Assembly (NCBI GenBank): GCA_046091665.1
Contig: JBJTCD010000030.1
Location: forward strand, 110,299-174,298
Direction: 5' to 3'
Length of the DNA: 64,000 nt
Source: CAIUPE01 sp046091665
GTDB taxonomy: Bacteria > Pseudomonadota > Alphaproteobacteria > Rhizobiales > Beijerinckiaceae
Made by a program: the position numbers and the translations under genes. A model generated the notes under the pieces. The model made no database searches and was not told the DNA's origin. It saw only the letters and a list, made by a program, of their open reading frames with translations. Below are positions 43,815-53,040 of this stretch, piece after piece. How positions within the stretch are numbered: position 1 is the first letter of the stretch; each line of letters begins with the position of its first letter.

Positions 43815-44632
43815 TGGGGCACAGGATTTTGGGTCGCATCAGGATCATCCTCTTTCTCATTCTTATCACGCCAGTAACGATTTTTCTCATTCCATTTCAA
43901 TGGGTTATGATAAAGCTTCGGCTTCGTGCGGGTTTCTTGTTGCCGATGATCTATCACCGCTTTGTTACGCGGTTGATGGGGTTGAAGATCCGCATTCATG
44001 GGATGCCGCTGACAACCGGGCCACGGCTTTTCCTGTCAAATCACGTTTCTTGGCTTGATATTGTGGCCTTGAGCACTGCGCTTCCCGTGTCCTTTATTGC
44101 GCGCGCTGATGTCGCTTCTTGGCCCATTTTCGGCCTCTTCGCGAAATTGCAGCAAACCGTATTTGTCGACAGAACGCGGAAAATGGCGACGAAATCCGCG
44201 GTGGGTCGGGTCGCGGAACGGTTTCGACGCGGCGAGGCGATCCTGCTTTTTGCCGAAGGCACGACCAGTGACGGCCAGCGTGTGCTTGAGTTCCGTCCGG
44301 CACTGCTCGGGGCGGTTTCAATTGACGCGGTTGGCGAACCTGTAATGGTTCAGCCGATCGCCCTTCATTATCAGAGCCGGGCCGGCATGCGGCTTCGTCG
44401 CTTCGATGCGCCGGACATTGCCTGGTATGGCGATATGGACCTCATCCCTCATTTTGCAGGGATCTTGCGGGGCCCGCCGATCATTATCGATATCTGGTTC
44501 GGCGAACCCTTCCGGTCCGGGGAATTAACGGACCGCAAGCACCTTGCGCTTGTCGCCCGTCGGCAAATCCGCATAGCGCGCGCAGTGCTCGCTCGGGGCC
44601 GTGAAGCACCGATGGCTTGGCCAATCACGTGA
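43814..44632 (+). CDS. 1-acyl-sn-glycerol-3-phosphate acyltransferase (PlsC family)
   Basis: Acylates lysophosphatidic acid to phosphatidic acid at the inner membrane. N-terminal hydrophobic segment, then the catalytic NHVSWLD (H-x4-D, about 75-81), FVDRTRK and the FAEGTTSDGQRVLEF glycerophosphate-binding block, and a Pro-rich 'P.ALHY' strand. Start at ATG 43814, overlapping the rimI stop (TGATG). The third gene of tsaB-rimI-plsC. Close paralogues acylate other lyso-lipids (OlsA for ornithine lipid), so the substrate is inferred. Confidence 0.9.
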   Translation: MGHRILGRIRIILFLILITPVTIFLIPFQWVMIKLRLRAGFLLPMIYHRFVTRLMGLKIRIHGMPLTTGPRLFLSNHVSWLDIVALSTALPVSFIARADVASWPIFGLFAKLQQTVFVDRTRKMATKSAVGRVAERFRRGEAILLFAEGTTSDGQRVLEFRPALLGAVSIDAVGEPVMVQPIALHYQSRAGMRLRRFDAPDIAWYGDMDLIPHFAGILRGPPIIIDIWFGEPFRSGELTDRKHLALVARRQIRIARAVLARGREAPMAWPIT

Positions 44633-44733
44633 AATTTGTTTCTTTTGACGATCAATAAGGATTATAGAGACCCTGCTTGATCGCGGGTTGCGATCAACAT
44701 GACAAAATGAGAAAGCGAGATCTCGTCAGACCA

Positions 44734-46089
44734 ATGACAACCTCTACCGCAGCAAAACGTGTTTTTGTTAAATCTTATGGTTGTCAGATGAATGTCTATG
44801 ATGCCGAGCGCATGACGGATGTCCTTGATCGCGAAGGCTATCAAGCTACTGAGTCGATTGAAGCGGCTGACCTCATTATTTTAAACACCTGCCACATTCG
44901 CGAAAAAGCGGCTGACAAAGTCTATTCGGAGCTTGGTCGTCTTCGTGAAATGAAAAAGAGCCGGCATGAAGCAGGCCTTGATCTGAAAATTATTGTTGCG
45001 GGATGTGTCGCGCAAGCAGAAGGCCAAGATATATTAAGGCGCGCACAAGCGGTTGATCTGGTGGTTGGTCCGCAATCCTATCAAAATCTACCTGAGCTTC
45101 TGGCGAAGACGACAAAGAAAAGAGCGGTCGATACCGAATTTCCTGTCGATGATAAATTCAAATCTCTGCCATCGCCATCGCATGATCGCGCGAAAGCGCG
45201 AGGCGTTTCGGCTTTTGTGACGATTCAAGAAGGATGCGATAAATTCTGTTCTTTTTGCGTTGTTCCCTATACGCGAGGCAGTGAATATTCGCGCCCCGTC
45301 GCAGAAGTGATTGATGAAGTGAAACGCCTTGCTGATGTGGGTGTTCGTGAAGTCACATTGCTCGGACAAAATGTAAATGCCTATCACGGCCTCGATGAGA
45401 AAGGTCACTCAACCTCGCTAGGGCAATTACTCTCTCGTGTGAGTGAAATATCTGGTGTCGAACGTATTCGATATACGACGAGTCATCCGCTTGAGATGGA
45501 TGAAAGCCTTGCTAATGCGCATCGTGATATCTCCGCGGTGATGCCTTATCTTCACTTGCCGGTGCAATCAGGCTCTGACAAAATTCTTGCTGCGATGAAT
45601 CGTCGGCATCGAATTCATGATTATCTCACCGCTATTTCAATGATGCGCAGCAAACGATCCGACATTGCGTTCTCATCAGATTTCATCGTCGGATTTCCCG
45701 GCGAAACGGAAGAGGATTTTGCGGCAACGATTGCGCTTGTCGAACAAGTGGGTTTCGCGAGCGCTTATACTTTCAAATACAGCGTCAGGCCCGGAACGCC
45801 GGCATCCGAAATGGATGAACAAATTCCCGAAGAGATCAAAGACAAGCGGCTTCACGCCTTGCAGGCTTTGATTGCAAAACAGCAGCGCGCCTATCAGGAC
45901 AGTATGGTTGGTCGGACGCTTGATATTCTGGTTGAGCGGAAAGGCAAATATTCCGGCCAGATGGCAGGCAAATCGCCGCATCTCTTGGCAGTGGCGTTCG
46001 AGGCGCCCGCCGATTACATTGGGCGTATTGTAAAAGTGCGAATCACGGACAGCGTAACGAATAGTCTCGTCGGTACACTTGTGAGCTAA
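44734..46089 (+). CDS. miaB: tRNA-2-methylthio-N6-dimethylallyladenosine synthase MiaB
   Basis: Radical SAM methylthiotransferase that adds a methylthio group at A37 of tRNAs. N-terminal UPF0004 domain with the three cluster Cys (KSYGCQMNVYDAERM; LNTCHIREKA; VAGCVAQAEG), radical SAM triad EGCDKFCSFCVVPYTRG, and a C-terminal TRAM domain (TLDILVERKGKYSGQMAGKS). Starts at 44677 (TTG) and 44707 are in frame; the ATG at 44734 yields 451 residues and the standard beginning. It opens the miaB-phoH-ybeY-corC-lnt run. Confidence 0.95.
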   Translation: MTTSTAAKRVFVKSYGCQMNVYDAERMTDVLDREGYQATESIEAADLIILNTCHIREKAADKVYSELGRLREMKKSRHEAGLDLKIIVAGCVAQAEGQDILRRAQAVDLVVGPQSYQNLPELLAKTTKKRAVDTEFPVDDKFKSLPSPSHDRAKARGVSAFVTIQEGCDKFCSFCVVPYTRGSEYSRPVAEVIDEVKRLADVGVREVTLLGQNVNAYHGLDEKGHSTSLGQLLSRVSEISGVERIRYTTSHPLEMDESLANAHRDISAVMPYLHLPVQSGSDKILAAMNRRHRIHDYLTAISMMRSKRSDIAFSSDFIVGFPGETEEDFAATIALVEQVGFASAYTFKYSVRPGTPASEMDEQIPEEIKDKRLHALQALIAKQQRAYQDSMVGRTLDILVERKGKYSGQMAGKSPHLLAVAFEAPADYIGRIVKVRITDSVTNSLVGTLVS

Positions 46090-46143
46090 AGTTTTGAAAA
46101 TGATGAGTAAGACAGGTTTGACCCATCAAATGAGGAGCTTCCC

Positions 46144-47181
46144 GTGAGAGGCAATGAAGGCGCAGCGCGTTTTCTCGAAATGTCCCGCAAACAGGGTTTG
46201 CTTGAAACAGCCGATGTGAGGCTTTCTTTCACTGATAATCGAGTTGCGGGTTTGGTCTTTGGCCATTTCGATCAAAATCTCACGCATCTTGAACAACGTT
46301 TAGGCGTGCAAGCCATTGCGAATGGCAATCAGGTGATTTTGAAAGGCCTGCCGGAAAAAGCCGAGCAAGCACGTTTTGTTCTTGAGAAAATGAATGAACG
46401 GGTTCGCGCGGGTTTGACAATCCAAAAAGGCGATATTGATGGTGCGATTGAGGAAGCCGCCGCGCAAGGCAGTTTATTTCCGGGCGCGCAAGCCGTTGTA
46501 CCGGAAAAACTTTCATTTGATGAAATCGTCACGCGTCGCAAACGTGTAAAAGCGCGCAATGCCGCGCAGCATGTCTATTTGAAAGCTCTGAAAGACAATG
46601 AACTTGTTTTTGCCGAAGGTCCTGCCGGAACCGGTAAGACATGGTTGGCAGTTGGCTATGCTGTGCAACTGATTGAACAGGGAGTGGTCGAGCGCCTCAT
46701 TCTCTCGCGTCCCGCAGTTGAAGCGGGCGAAAGGCTTGGTTTCTTACCTGGTGACATGCGTGAGAAGGTCGATCCCTATCTGCGTCCGATTTATGATGCG
46801 CTTTATGATTTTATGGAGTCGCGTCATGTCGAGCGTGGACTCCAAACCGGTATGATTGAAATTGCACCGCTTGCCTTTATGCGCGGCCGAACTCTAACAA
46901 ACGCAATCGTACTTCTCGACGAAGCACAAAACACAACATCGATGCAGATGAAGATGGTTTTGACTCGGTTGGGTGAAGGCTCGCGAATGATTGTCACGGG
47001 CGATCCTTCACAGATTGATTTACCAGCGGGTCAAAAATCAGGTCTCGTTGAAGCCAACCGAATTTTGAAGGGCGTTGAAGGCATAGCCCGCATAAAATTC
47101 GCGGACACTGATGTGGTGCGCCATGATCTCGTTCGCCGAATTGTGTCGGCTTATGATCGCGATGCAAGTCAAGGACAATAA
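46144..47181 (+). CDS. PhoH-family ATPase
   Basis: Cytoplasmic P-loop ATPase related to the N-terminal half of superfamily I helicases; linked to RNA metabolism through conserved neighbours. Walker A FAEGPAGTGKTWLAVGYA (about 156-173), LSRPAVEAGERLGFLPGDMREKVDPYLRPIYDAL, Walker B IVLLDEAQNTT, VTGDPSQIDLP. 345 residues, GTG start with AGGAG upstream. Lies between miaB and ybeY, the standard bacterial order, and overlaps the start region of ybeY only slightly or not at all depending on start choice. Confidence 0.95.
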   Translation: MRGNEGAARFLEMSRKQGLLETADVRLSFTDNRVAGLVFGHFDQNLTHLEQRLGVQAIANGNQVILKGLPEKAEQARFVLEKMNERVRAGLTIQKGDIDGAIEEAAAQGSLFPGAQAVVPEKLSFDEIVTRRKRVKARNAAQHVYLKALKDNELVFAEGPAGTGKTWLAVGYAVQLIEQGVVERLILSRPAVEAGERLGFLPGDMREKVDPYLRPIYDALYDFMESRHVERGLQTGMIEIAPLAFMRGRTLTNAIVLLDEAQNTTSMQMKMVLTRLGEGSRMIVTGDPSQIDLPAGQKSGLVEANRILKGVEGIARIKFADTDVVRHDLVRRIVSAYDRDASQGQ

Positions 47182-47191
47182 GTTCATTTCA

Positions 47192-47701
47192 ATGAACACG
47201 CTCTATCCCGATATCGAACAGGAGAGTCCGCTCTGGGATGCATTTCCTGATGCGGAAGCGATTGTTGAACGCGCCTTGCAGATTGCGGGCAATAAACTCG
47301 GCGATCAGTTTCGTGATGGTGCCGAACTTTCTATTCTTCTTTCCGATGACGATCATATCCGCTCTGTCAATCAGGAATGGCGTGGCCTTGATAAGCCAAC
47401 GAATGTTTTGTCATTCCCCGCGGTTGAGTCGCACAAGATCGCAACCGCCCCCTTTCTTGGCGATATCATCATCGCTTATGAAACTGTTAAGCGTGAAGCT
47501 GAGAGCGAGCATAAGGATTTCGCCGATCATTTTACCCATCTCGTCATTCACGGATTTCTCCATCTCTTAGGCTATGACCATATAGAGGATGCTGATGCCG
47601 AAAAAATGGAATCTCTTGAAATAGAACTTCTCGCAGAACTGAATATCCTCAATCCCTATCATGATGAGTCATCAACCGTACAAGATCGGGCCCAATCATG
47701 A
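47192..47701 (+). CDS. ybeY: Endoribonuclease YbeY
   Basis: Zinc-dependent RNase that matures the 16S rRNA 3' end and helps ribosome quality control. Metal site HGFLHLLGYDH (about 120-130) is intact, after RGLDKPTNVLSFP and LGDIIIAYETV. The open frame begins at 47111 inside phoH; ATG 47192 (169 residues) gives a family-length protein, with 47162 a possible alternative. Ends 4 bp into corC. Confidence 0.94.
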   Translation: MNTLYPDIEQESPLWDAFPDAEAIVERALQIAGNKLGDQFRDGAELSILLSDDDHIRSVNQEWRGLDKPTNVLSFPAVESHKIATAPFLGDIIIAYETVKREAESEHKDFADHFTHLVIHGFLHLLGYDHIEDADAEKMESLEIELLAELNILNPYHDESSTVQDRAQS

Positions 47702-48756
47702 GTGAGAAATTCAATATGTCTTCGGGATCCCAAGACTCGAGTGGTGCAAAGTCCGATGCAACAAAGCCAGGAATAGTCTCCCGCTTTCTTGATGCAGTTG
47801 GATTACGTTCAGCCCCTTCAATTCGTGAAGACATCGAGGATGCCCTTGCTGAATCTGACATCGCCGCTGAGCTATCACCGCGCGAACGCGATATGTTGAA
47901 AAATGTTCTCGGGCTTCGTGCGAAACGTGTTCAAGATGTTATGGTCCCGCGCGCTGATATTGTTGCCGTGTCGATTGATATTTCACTTGGTGATCTTCTT
48001 CGTGTCTTCAGAACCGCCGGTCATTCGCGCTTGCCGGTTTATGATGACACGCTCGATGATCCGCGCGGGATGATTCATTTACGTGATTTTGTGGATTTTA
48101 TATCTGAGCGCGCTGAGCAAGATGCCGGTGCCCGTCGCCGCAAGCTCTCCGGTGAAAAGCTTGACCTCGCGCGTCTTGATCTTTCTATGCCACTATCAGC
48201 GGCAAAGATATTGCGCCCCGTTCTGTTCGCGCCGCCCTCCATGCAGGCTTTGGATCTCTTGGCCAAGATGCAATCGACCAGAACCCATATGGCTTTGGTG
48301 ATTGATGAATATGGTGGAACCGACGGTCTTGTTTCGATTGAAGATCTTGTTGAAATCGTCGTCGGTGAAATCGAGGACGAACATGATCTTGAAGAGACAG
48401 CGACCATTGTTACCGGAAGCGACGGCTCCATCATTGTCGATGGTCGCGCCGATCTTGCGGATGTAAGCAAAGCGCTTGGCGTCGACTTCACACGTGACGA
48501 TGAGATCGAAGAAATCGAGACCATCGCCGGTTATGTCGGCTTCTTGGCCGGTCGTGTGCCTATTCGTGGCGAGATCATAACGGGCTTCGAAAATTTCGAA
48601 TTCGAAGTTTTGGATGCTGATCCGCGGCGGGTGAAGCGGTTGAGAATTATGCGACGTGTTCAGGAAGACGATAAACCAAAGCCGAGCCGTCGTCGCAAGT
48701 TAAGCGAGAACGAGTCACAAGCTGATCGTTCATCAAGCGACTCTTCGGACACATAA
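47698..48756 (+). CDS. Cytosolic CorC/HlyC-type CBS-domain protein
   Basis: 352 residues: a short N-terminal helical part (LKNVLGLRAKRVQDVMVPRADIVAV, the CBS entry motif), two CBS domains (about 85-215, with GHSRLPVYDDTLDDPRGMIHLRDFV and THMALVIDEYGGTDGLVSIEDLVEIVVGEIEDEHD) and a C-terminal CorC_HlyC domain. It lacks the membrane DUF21 domain, so it is soluble. CorC proteins have been tied to Mg/Co efflux; the conserved position before lnt (as in E. coli ybeX-lnt) also suggests ribosome-linked roles. ATGA overlap with ybeY. Confidence 0.92.
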   Translation: MSEKFNMSSGSQDSSGAKSDATKPGIVSRFLDAVGLRSAPSIREDIEDALAESDIAAELSPRERDMLKNVLGLRAKRVQDVMVPRADIVAVSIDISLGDLLRVFRTAGHSRLPVYDDTLDDPRGMIHLRDFVDFISERAEQDAGARRRKLSGEKLDLARLDLSMPLSAAKILRPVLFAPPSMQALDLLAKMQSTRTHMALVIDEYGGTDGLVSIEDLVEIVVGEIEDEHDLEETATIVTGSDGSIIVDGRADLADVSKALGVDFTRDDEIEEIETIAGYVGFLAGRVPIRGEIITGFENFEFEVLDADPRRVKRLRIMRRVQEDDKPKPSRRRKLSENESQADRSSSDSSDT

Positions 48757-48757
48757 A

Positions 48758-50365
48758 TTGATCATTTTATTGCACTGGTTAAGCCGATCTTCCTTTCGGT
48801 GGAACGGTGCGCTTTTCTTGTCCGGATTGATCGGTGCTTTAAGCCTGCCGCCTTATTCCATCTGTGCAGTCTTTTTACTCCCGATGATGATGGCCATCCT
48901 TCGCCTTGATCATTGCGAGACTTTGAAAGAAGCGGCGTGGTCAGGGTGGTGGTTGGGTTTTGGCTATTTCTTGATGGGGCTTTGGTGGATCGGCACAGCC
49001 TTTTTGGTAGATGATCGATTTCTTTGGGCGATGCCCTTAGCGATTGTCGGGTTACCAATCATTCTTTCTTTCTATTTCGCTGCGGCTTTTGCGTTGAGTT
49101 TATTTCTTTGGCAATCGGGAATCATTCGGATCTTCATTTTTGCACTTGCTATTTCTTCTTTCGAGGTGTTGCGCGGGCAATTCTTCACCGGCTTTCCCTG
49201 GAATGCGATGGGGATGGTTTTGGGAAGCCAACTCGAATTTTCGCAGATCGCATCTGCTATTGGAGTTCATGGTTTAACCTTCTTATCATGCCTTCTATTT
49301 GCCTTGCCCGTTTTGTTTTTTACCGAGAAACAAAAGAGTATGAAATTTTCGGGTCCGCTTCTATGTATTTTGGGTTTCTTCGCGCTCTATTTTTTCGGTG
49401 CGTATCGTCTTGAAACAGCGCAGCATGAAACCGTACCAAACACCCGCATTCGTTTGATGCAACCGGCCATCGCGCAAGATGAAAAATTTGATCGCTCGAA
49501 CGCGTCTCAGATTTTGAGTACATATCTCTCATTAAGCACGCGTGGGTCTTATCCTTCTGCAGAGGGTATGCAGGGCGTCACCCATCTCATTTGGCCTGAA
49601 ACAGCATTTCCCTTTCTTCTCGAACAATCACTAAGGGCGCGAGAAGAGATTAGTCGAATTTTGCCGAAAGGTGCAGTGCTTTTAACAGGCGCTGTGAGAG
49701 CTGAAGATCGATACGATCATCCGGAGCGATTTTATTTTAATTCGATTCAAATGCTTGATGATGCGGGAGCGATCACGGCGTCCGTCGATAAGGTTCATCT
49801 CGTACCTTTCGGCGAATATCTTCCCTTCGAACACATGATCGATTTCTTTAATGTGCGAGACTTTATCGTCGCGCCAGGAGGATTTGCCGCCGCTCAGAAA
49901 CGGAGCGCTTTGGCTGTTCCCTCATGGCCACTTACATTGCCTTTGATCTGTTATGAAGTGATTTTTCCGGAAGAAATTTCTTTGTCGGATGGGCAGAGAC
50001 CGGGTGTTTTGTTAAATGTGACCAATGATGCATGGTTTGGCATGACGCCCGGGCCCTACCAACATTATGCACAGGCCCGGTTACGAGCCATCGAACAGGG
50101 CGTCCCATTGATACGTTCTGCAAATAATGGAATTTCAGCCATTATTGATCCTTACGGTAGGGAAATCGCTCGTATACAGCTTGGAGAACGTGGAACAGTC
50201 GATGGTGATTTGCCAAAAGCCTTGCCGTCAACGCTTTATGCAACTCTGTCTGAGGGTCCAATTCTATCTCTGTGGCTTTTTATCGGATTGATCGGCATCC
50301 TATTTACGCTAGGTCAATTAACACCTAGACGGGTAACTTCTATTAGTGCAACCTCTGATCGCTAG
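48758..50365 (+). CDS. lnt: Apolipoprotein N-acyltransferase
   Basis: Adds the third acyl chain to the N-terminal Cys of lipoproteins at the periplasmic face of the inner membrane. Several N-terminal membrane spans, then a nitrilase-type catalytic domain: Glu in LIWPETAFPFL (about 280), Lys in VDKVHLVPFGEYLPFE (about 344) and Cys in LPLICYEVIFPEE (about 398). A last membrane helix (LSLWLFIGLIGILFTLG) closes it. 535 residues. The start is TTG at 48758, one base after the corC stop; there is no nearby ATG. Confidence 0.94.
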   Translation: MIILLHWLSRSSFRWNGALFLSGLIGALSLPPYSICAVFLLPMMMAILRLDHCETLKEAAWSGWWLGFGYFLMGLWWIGTAFLVDDRFLWAMPLAIVGLPIILSFYFAAAFALSLFLWQSGIIRIFIFALAISSFEVLRGQFFTGFPWNAMGMVLGSQLEFSQIASAIGVHGLTFLSCLLFALPVLFFTEKQKSMKFSGPLLCILGFFALYFFGAYRLETAQHETVPNTRIRLMQPAIAQDEKFDRSNASQILSTYLSLSTRGSYPSAEGMQGVTHLIWPETAFPFLLEQSLRAREEISRILPKGAVLLTGAVRAEDRYDHPERFYFNSIQMLDDAGAITASVDKVHLVPFGEYLPFEHMIDFFNVRDFIVAPGGFAAAQKRSALAVPSWPLTLPLICYEVIFPEEISLSDGQRPGVLLNVTNDAWFGMTPGPYQHYAQARLRAIEQGVPLIRSANNGISAIIDPYGREIARIQLGERGTVDGDLPKALPSTLYATLSEGPILSLWLFIGLIGILFTLGQLTPRRVTSISATSDR

Positions 50366-50590
50366 ATCGGATGTAGAATATGATGTTCACTCGTTAGGGT
50401 TGATTTGTTGACCGCTTTGTTTTGGACTTTTTGCCGGAATGGAGATGCGTTGACCCTGATGAATTTGGACGAGGTGAGCAGAGGTTCTGCATATCCGTTT
50501 CCAAATTGACTCTTGGTCAAAGCGGTCGATGAAATCGCTTTGGCTCTTGAATCAGTGAGGTCCATATTGCAGTCAGAACCGGGATCCCCA

Positions 50591-51010
50591 GTGGTGAAAA
50601 AGACGCCTAATCCTGTTGATCGGCATGTTGGCAGTCGTGTGAGGATGCGGCGCATCCTTTTGGGCATGAGCCAGGAAAAGCTCGGCGAGCAATTGCAGCT
50701 GACTTTTCAGCAGATCCAAAAATATGAAAAGGGCATGAACCGGATTGGGGCGAGCCGCCTGCAGCAGATCTCCCGCATCCTCGGTGTCCCTGTTGAATAT
50801 TTTTTTGAAGGCGCCCCACAATTGAGCGAGCGGCCGCCAGTCGAAAATGGTTTCGACGATCAGGGCGACGCGACTTATGTGGCAGATTTCCTCGCCACCA
50901 ATGAGGTTGTTCAGCTCAACCGCGCCTTCTTGAAGATCAAGGATCCGAAATTGCGTCGCCGCGTGGTTGAGCTGGTGACAGCCATAGCTGGTGATGAGCT
51001 GGCGGCCTGA
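50591..51010 (+). CDS. XRE-family regulator, PraR/PhrR-like
   Basis: About 139 residues from the GTG at 50591: a SinR-type HTH (VGSRVRMRRILLGMSQEKLG, then LQLTFQQIQKYEKGMNRIGASRLQQISRILGVPVEYFFEG) and a C-terminal part with FLATNEVVQLNRAFLKIKDPKLRRRVVELV. This pattern, and its place directly before metK-trmB, match PraR/PhrR regulators of rhizobia, which affect attachment, biofilm and host interaction. The frame is open to a TTG at 50513, but homologues begin near VKKTPNPVDRHVG. Target genes here are unknown. Confidence 0.88.
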   Translation: MVKKTPNPVDRHVGSRVRMRRILLGMSQEKLGEQLQLTFQQIQKYEKGMNRIGASRLQQISRILGVPVEYFFEGAPQLSERPPVENGFDDQGDATYVADFLATNEVVQLNRAFLKIKDPKLRRRVVELVTAIAGDELAA

Positions 51011-51014
51011 TTTT

Positions 51015-51032
51015 AAGAACAATATTGTTCTT
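51015..51032. promoter_or_regulatory. Perfect 18-bp palindrome between the xre gene and metK
   Basis: AAGAACAATATTGTTCTT is fully self-complementary and lies 5 bp after the xre stop and about 117 bp before metK. It may be an operator (for the XRE protein or another dimeric regulator). A short T-run follows, so a weak terminator is also possible. Confidence 0.5.
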
Positions 51033-51148
51033 TTAAAGAAACACGTTCGTTGTTTCAGCTTGACTTCTAGAATCCCACCTGCCACGGAAACGCCAAGTGG
51101 TTCGCATTTTTGCGACCGAATCCTCGCGCCAGTTTCCGGAGGCATGCA

Positions 51149-52351
51149 ATGGCCCGTTCCGATTATCTCTTTACCAGTGAATCCGTCTCAGAAGGTCATC
51201 CCGATAAGGTTTGTGACCGCATTTCGGATGAAATCGTAGATCTTTTCTATCGCGAAGGCCCGAAATCCGGCATCAGCGAATGGGACATCCGCGCCGCTTG
51301 CGAAACCTTGGCCACTACAAACAAGGTCGTGATTGCGGGCGAAACACGCGGTCCCTCAACCGTCACAAAAGATTGGATTGCTCACACGGCGCGTATGGCG
51401 ATCCGTGACATTGGTTATGAGCAGGACGGATTCCATTGGGACCATGCCGACATCGAAGTGCTCTTACACGGCCAATCCGCTGACATCGCTCAAGGTGTCG
51501 ATGCGCGCCAGCCCACCAATCAGGAAGAAGGGGCAGGCGATCAAGGCATTATGTTTGGCTATGCTTGCCGCGAAACCGAAGATCTGATGCCCGCTCCGAT
51601 TTATTATGCGCACAAGATCCTGCGTTTGATTTCGGAAGCACGTCATTCAAATAAAGAAAAAGTTCTTGGTCCTGATTCAAAAAGCCAAGTCACCATTCGC
51701 TATGCTGGCGGCAAGCCGGTGGGTGTGACACAAATTGTCGTGTCGCATCAGCATTTGATTGAATCCATGTCGTCACATCAAGTGCGTGAGCTTGTCGAAC
51801 CCTATGTTCGCAAAGCTCTTCCTGAGGGCTGGATCAATAAAGATACTGTGTGGCACATCAACCCGACGGGTAAATTTTATATAGGCGGTCCCGATGGTGA
51901 TTCCGGTTTGACGGGTCGTAAAATCATCGTTGACACTTATGGCGGTGCAGCACCGCATGGCGGCGGCGCTTTTTCCGGTAAAGACCCGACCAAGGTTGAT
52001 CGTTCAGCCGCTTATGCAGCGCGTTATCTCGCTAAGAATGTCGTGGCATCAGGCGTTGCCGAACGTTGCACGATTCAATTGTCCTATGCGATCGGTGTCG
52101 CGCGTCCGCTTTCGATTTATGCCGATTTCCATGGCACAGGTCAGGTTGATGAATCAAAGATAGAAAAGATTTTTGAATCAGGCGACGTGATGGATTTGAC
52201 ACCGCGCGGCATCCGTAAACATCTTGATCTCAATAAACCGATCTATGCTCGCACTTCGTCTTACGGACATTTCGGACGTAAACCCGAAGCGGATGGCGGT
52301 TTCTCATGGGAAAAGACCGACATCGCCGACGCGATCAAGAAGCGCCTTTGA
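51149..52351 (+). CDS. metK: S-adenosylmethionine synthetase
   Basis: Makes SAM from methionine and ATP. Full-length, 400 residues: FTSESVSEGHPDKVCDRISDE at the N-terminus, GAGDQGIMFGYACRETEDLMP, the P-loop-like GGGAFSGKDPTKVDRSAAYAARY and the C-terminal SYGHFGRK. Start ATG 51149 has GGAGG at ideal spacing; the frame is open to 51110, but that would add non-conserved residues. I see no known SAM riboswitch in the 138-bp gap upstream. Overlaps trmB by 4 bp. Confidence 0.97.
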   Translation: MARSDYLFTSESVSEGHPDKVCDRISDEIVDLFYREGPKSGISEWDIRAACETLATTNKVVIAGETRGPSTVTKDWIAHTARMAIRDIGYEQDGFHWDHADIEVLLHGQSADIAQGVDARQPTNQEEGAGDQGIMFGYACRETEDLMPAPIYYAHKILRLISEARHSNKEKVLGPDSKSQVTIRYAGGKPVGVTQIVVSHQHLIESMSSHQVRELVEPYVRKALPEGWINKDTVWHINPTGKFYIGGPDGDSGLTGRKIIVDTYGGAAPHGGGAFSGKDPTKVDRSAAYAARYLAKNVVASGVAERCTIQLSYAIGVARPLSIYADFHGTGQVDESKIEKIFESGDVMDLTPRGIRKHLDLNKPIYARTSSYGHFGRKPEADGGFSWEKTDIADAIKKRL

Positions 52352-53040
52352 GTTCTTATAAGTCTGATCAGCCCGATCGCGCTTTTTTCGGGCGTCGTAA
52401 AGGCAAGCAATTAACAAATACCAGAGGCGGTCTTCTTGACCGCCTCTTGCCGCTATTTCGGGTACCGCTTTCGAATAATTTAAATCCAAAAGATTTGTTC
52501 TCAGTGCCTGTAACATCACTCGCACTTGAGATTGGATTTGGTGGCGGCGAACATTTGCTTCATCAAGCGCGATTAAATCCACAAACAGGATTCATTGGGT
52601 GCGAACCTTTTATCAACGGCATGGCCAAGATGCTTGCTGCCATTGAAAAAGAGAATATCAAAAATATTCGCGTCTTCGATTCAGATGCAGTTGACTTGTT
52701 GAAGGCTCTCGCTCCTTCAACATTTGATCGGATTTTTATTCTCTATCCGGACCCCTGGCCAAAGCGTAGGCAAAATAAACGCCGATTCATTTCGGATCTC
52801 ACAGTCACGTTGCTAGCAAAAGTTTTGAAACCGACAGGTGAATTGCGGTTCGCCACCGATATTGATCATTATGCAGGATGGACGCTCGCGCATTTGTTTA
52901 GATCGCGTGATTTTCTTTGGACCGCAGAGGGCCCTGGCGAGTGGCGTAAGCCTTGGGTGAATTGGATCGAGACGCGCTACGAGGCGAAGGCACGTCGAGA
53001 AGGTCGTTCGTCTTCTTATCTGACATTCACGCGCGTTTAA
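52348..53040 (+). CDS. trmB: tRNA (guanine-46-N7) methyltransferase TrmB
   Basis: SAM-dependent enzyme making m7G46 in tRNAs. SAM loop LEIGFGGGEHLLHQA (about 60-74), conserved FIGCEPFINGMAKML, and the catalytic YPDPWPKRRQNKRRFI, with a C-terminal 'W..T.YE.KA...G' stretch (IETRYEAKARREGRS). Either a TTG at 52348 (TTGA overlap with metK) or the ATG at 52306 within metK could be the start; TTG gives 230 residues, close to the family. Converges with the DUF2336 gene, overlapping 4 bp. Confidence 0.94.
   Translation: MSSYKSDQPDRAFFGRRKGKQLTNTRGGLLDRLLPLFRVPLSNNLNPKDLFSVPVTSLALEIGFGGGEHLLHQARLNPQTGFIGCEPFINGMAKMLAAIEKENIKNIRVFDSDAVDLLKALAPSTFDRIFILYPDPWPKRRQNKRRFISDLTVTLLAKVLKPTGELRFATDIDHYAGWTLAHLFRSRDFLWTAEGPGEWRKPWVNWIETRYEAKARREGRSSSYLTFTRV

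Noticed and set aside
51033..51148. SAM riboswitch upstream of metK
   Set aside because: I looked for SAM-I, SAM-II and SAH-type conserved cores in the gap and saw none; the only strong element is the palindrome before it.
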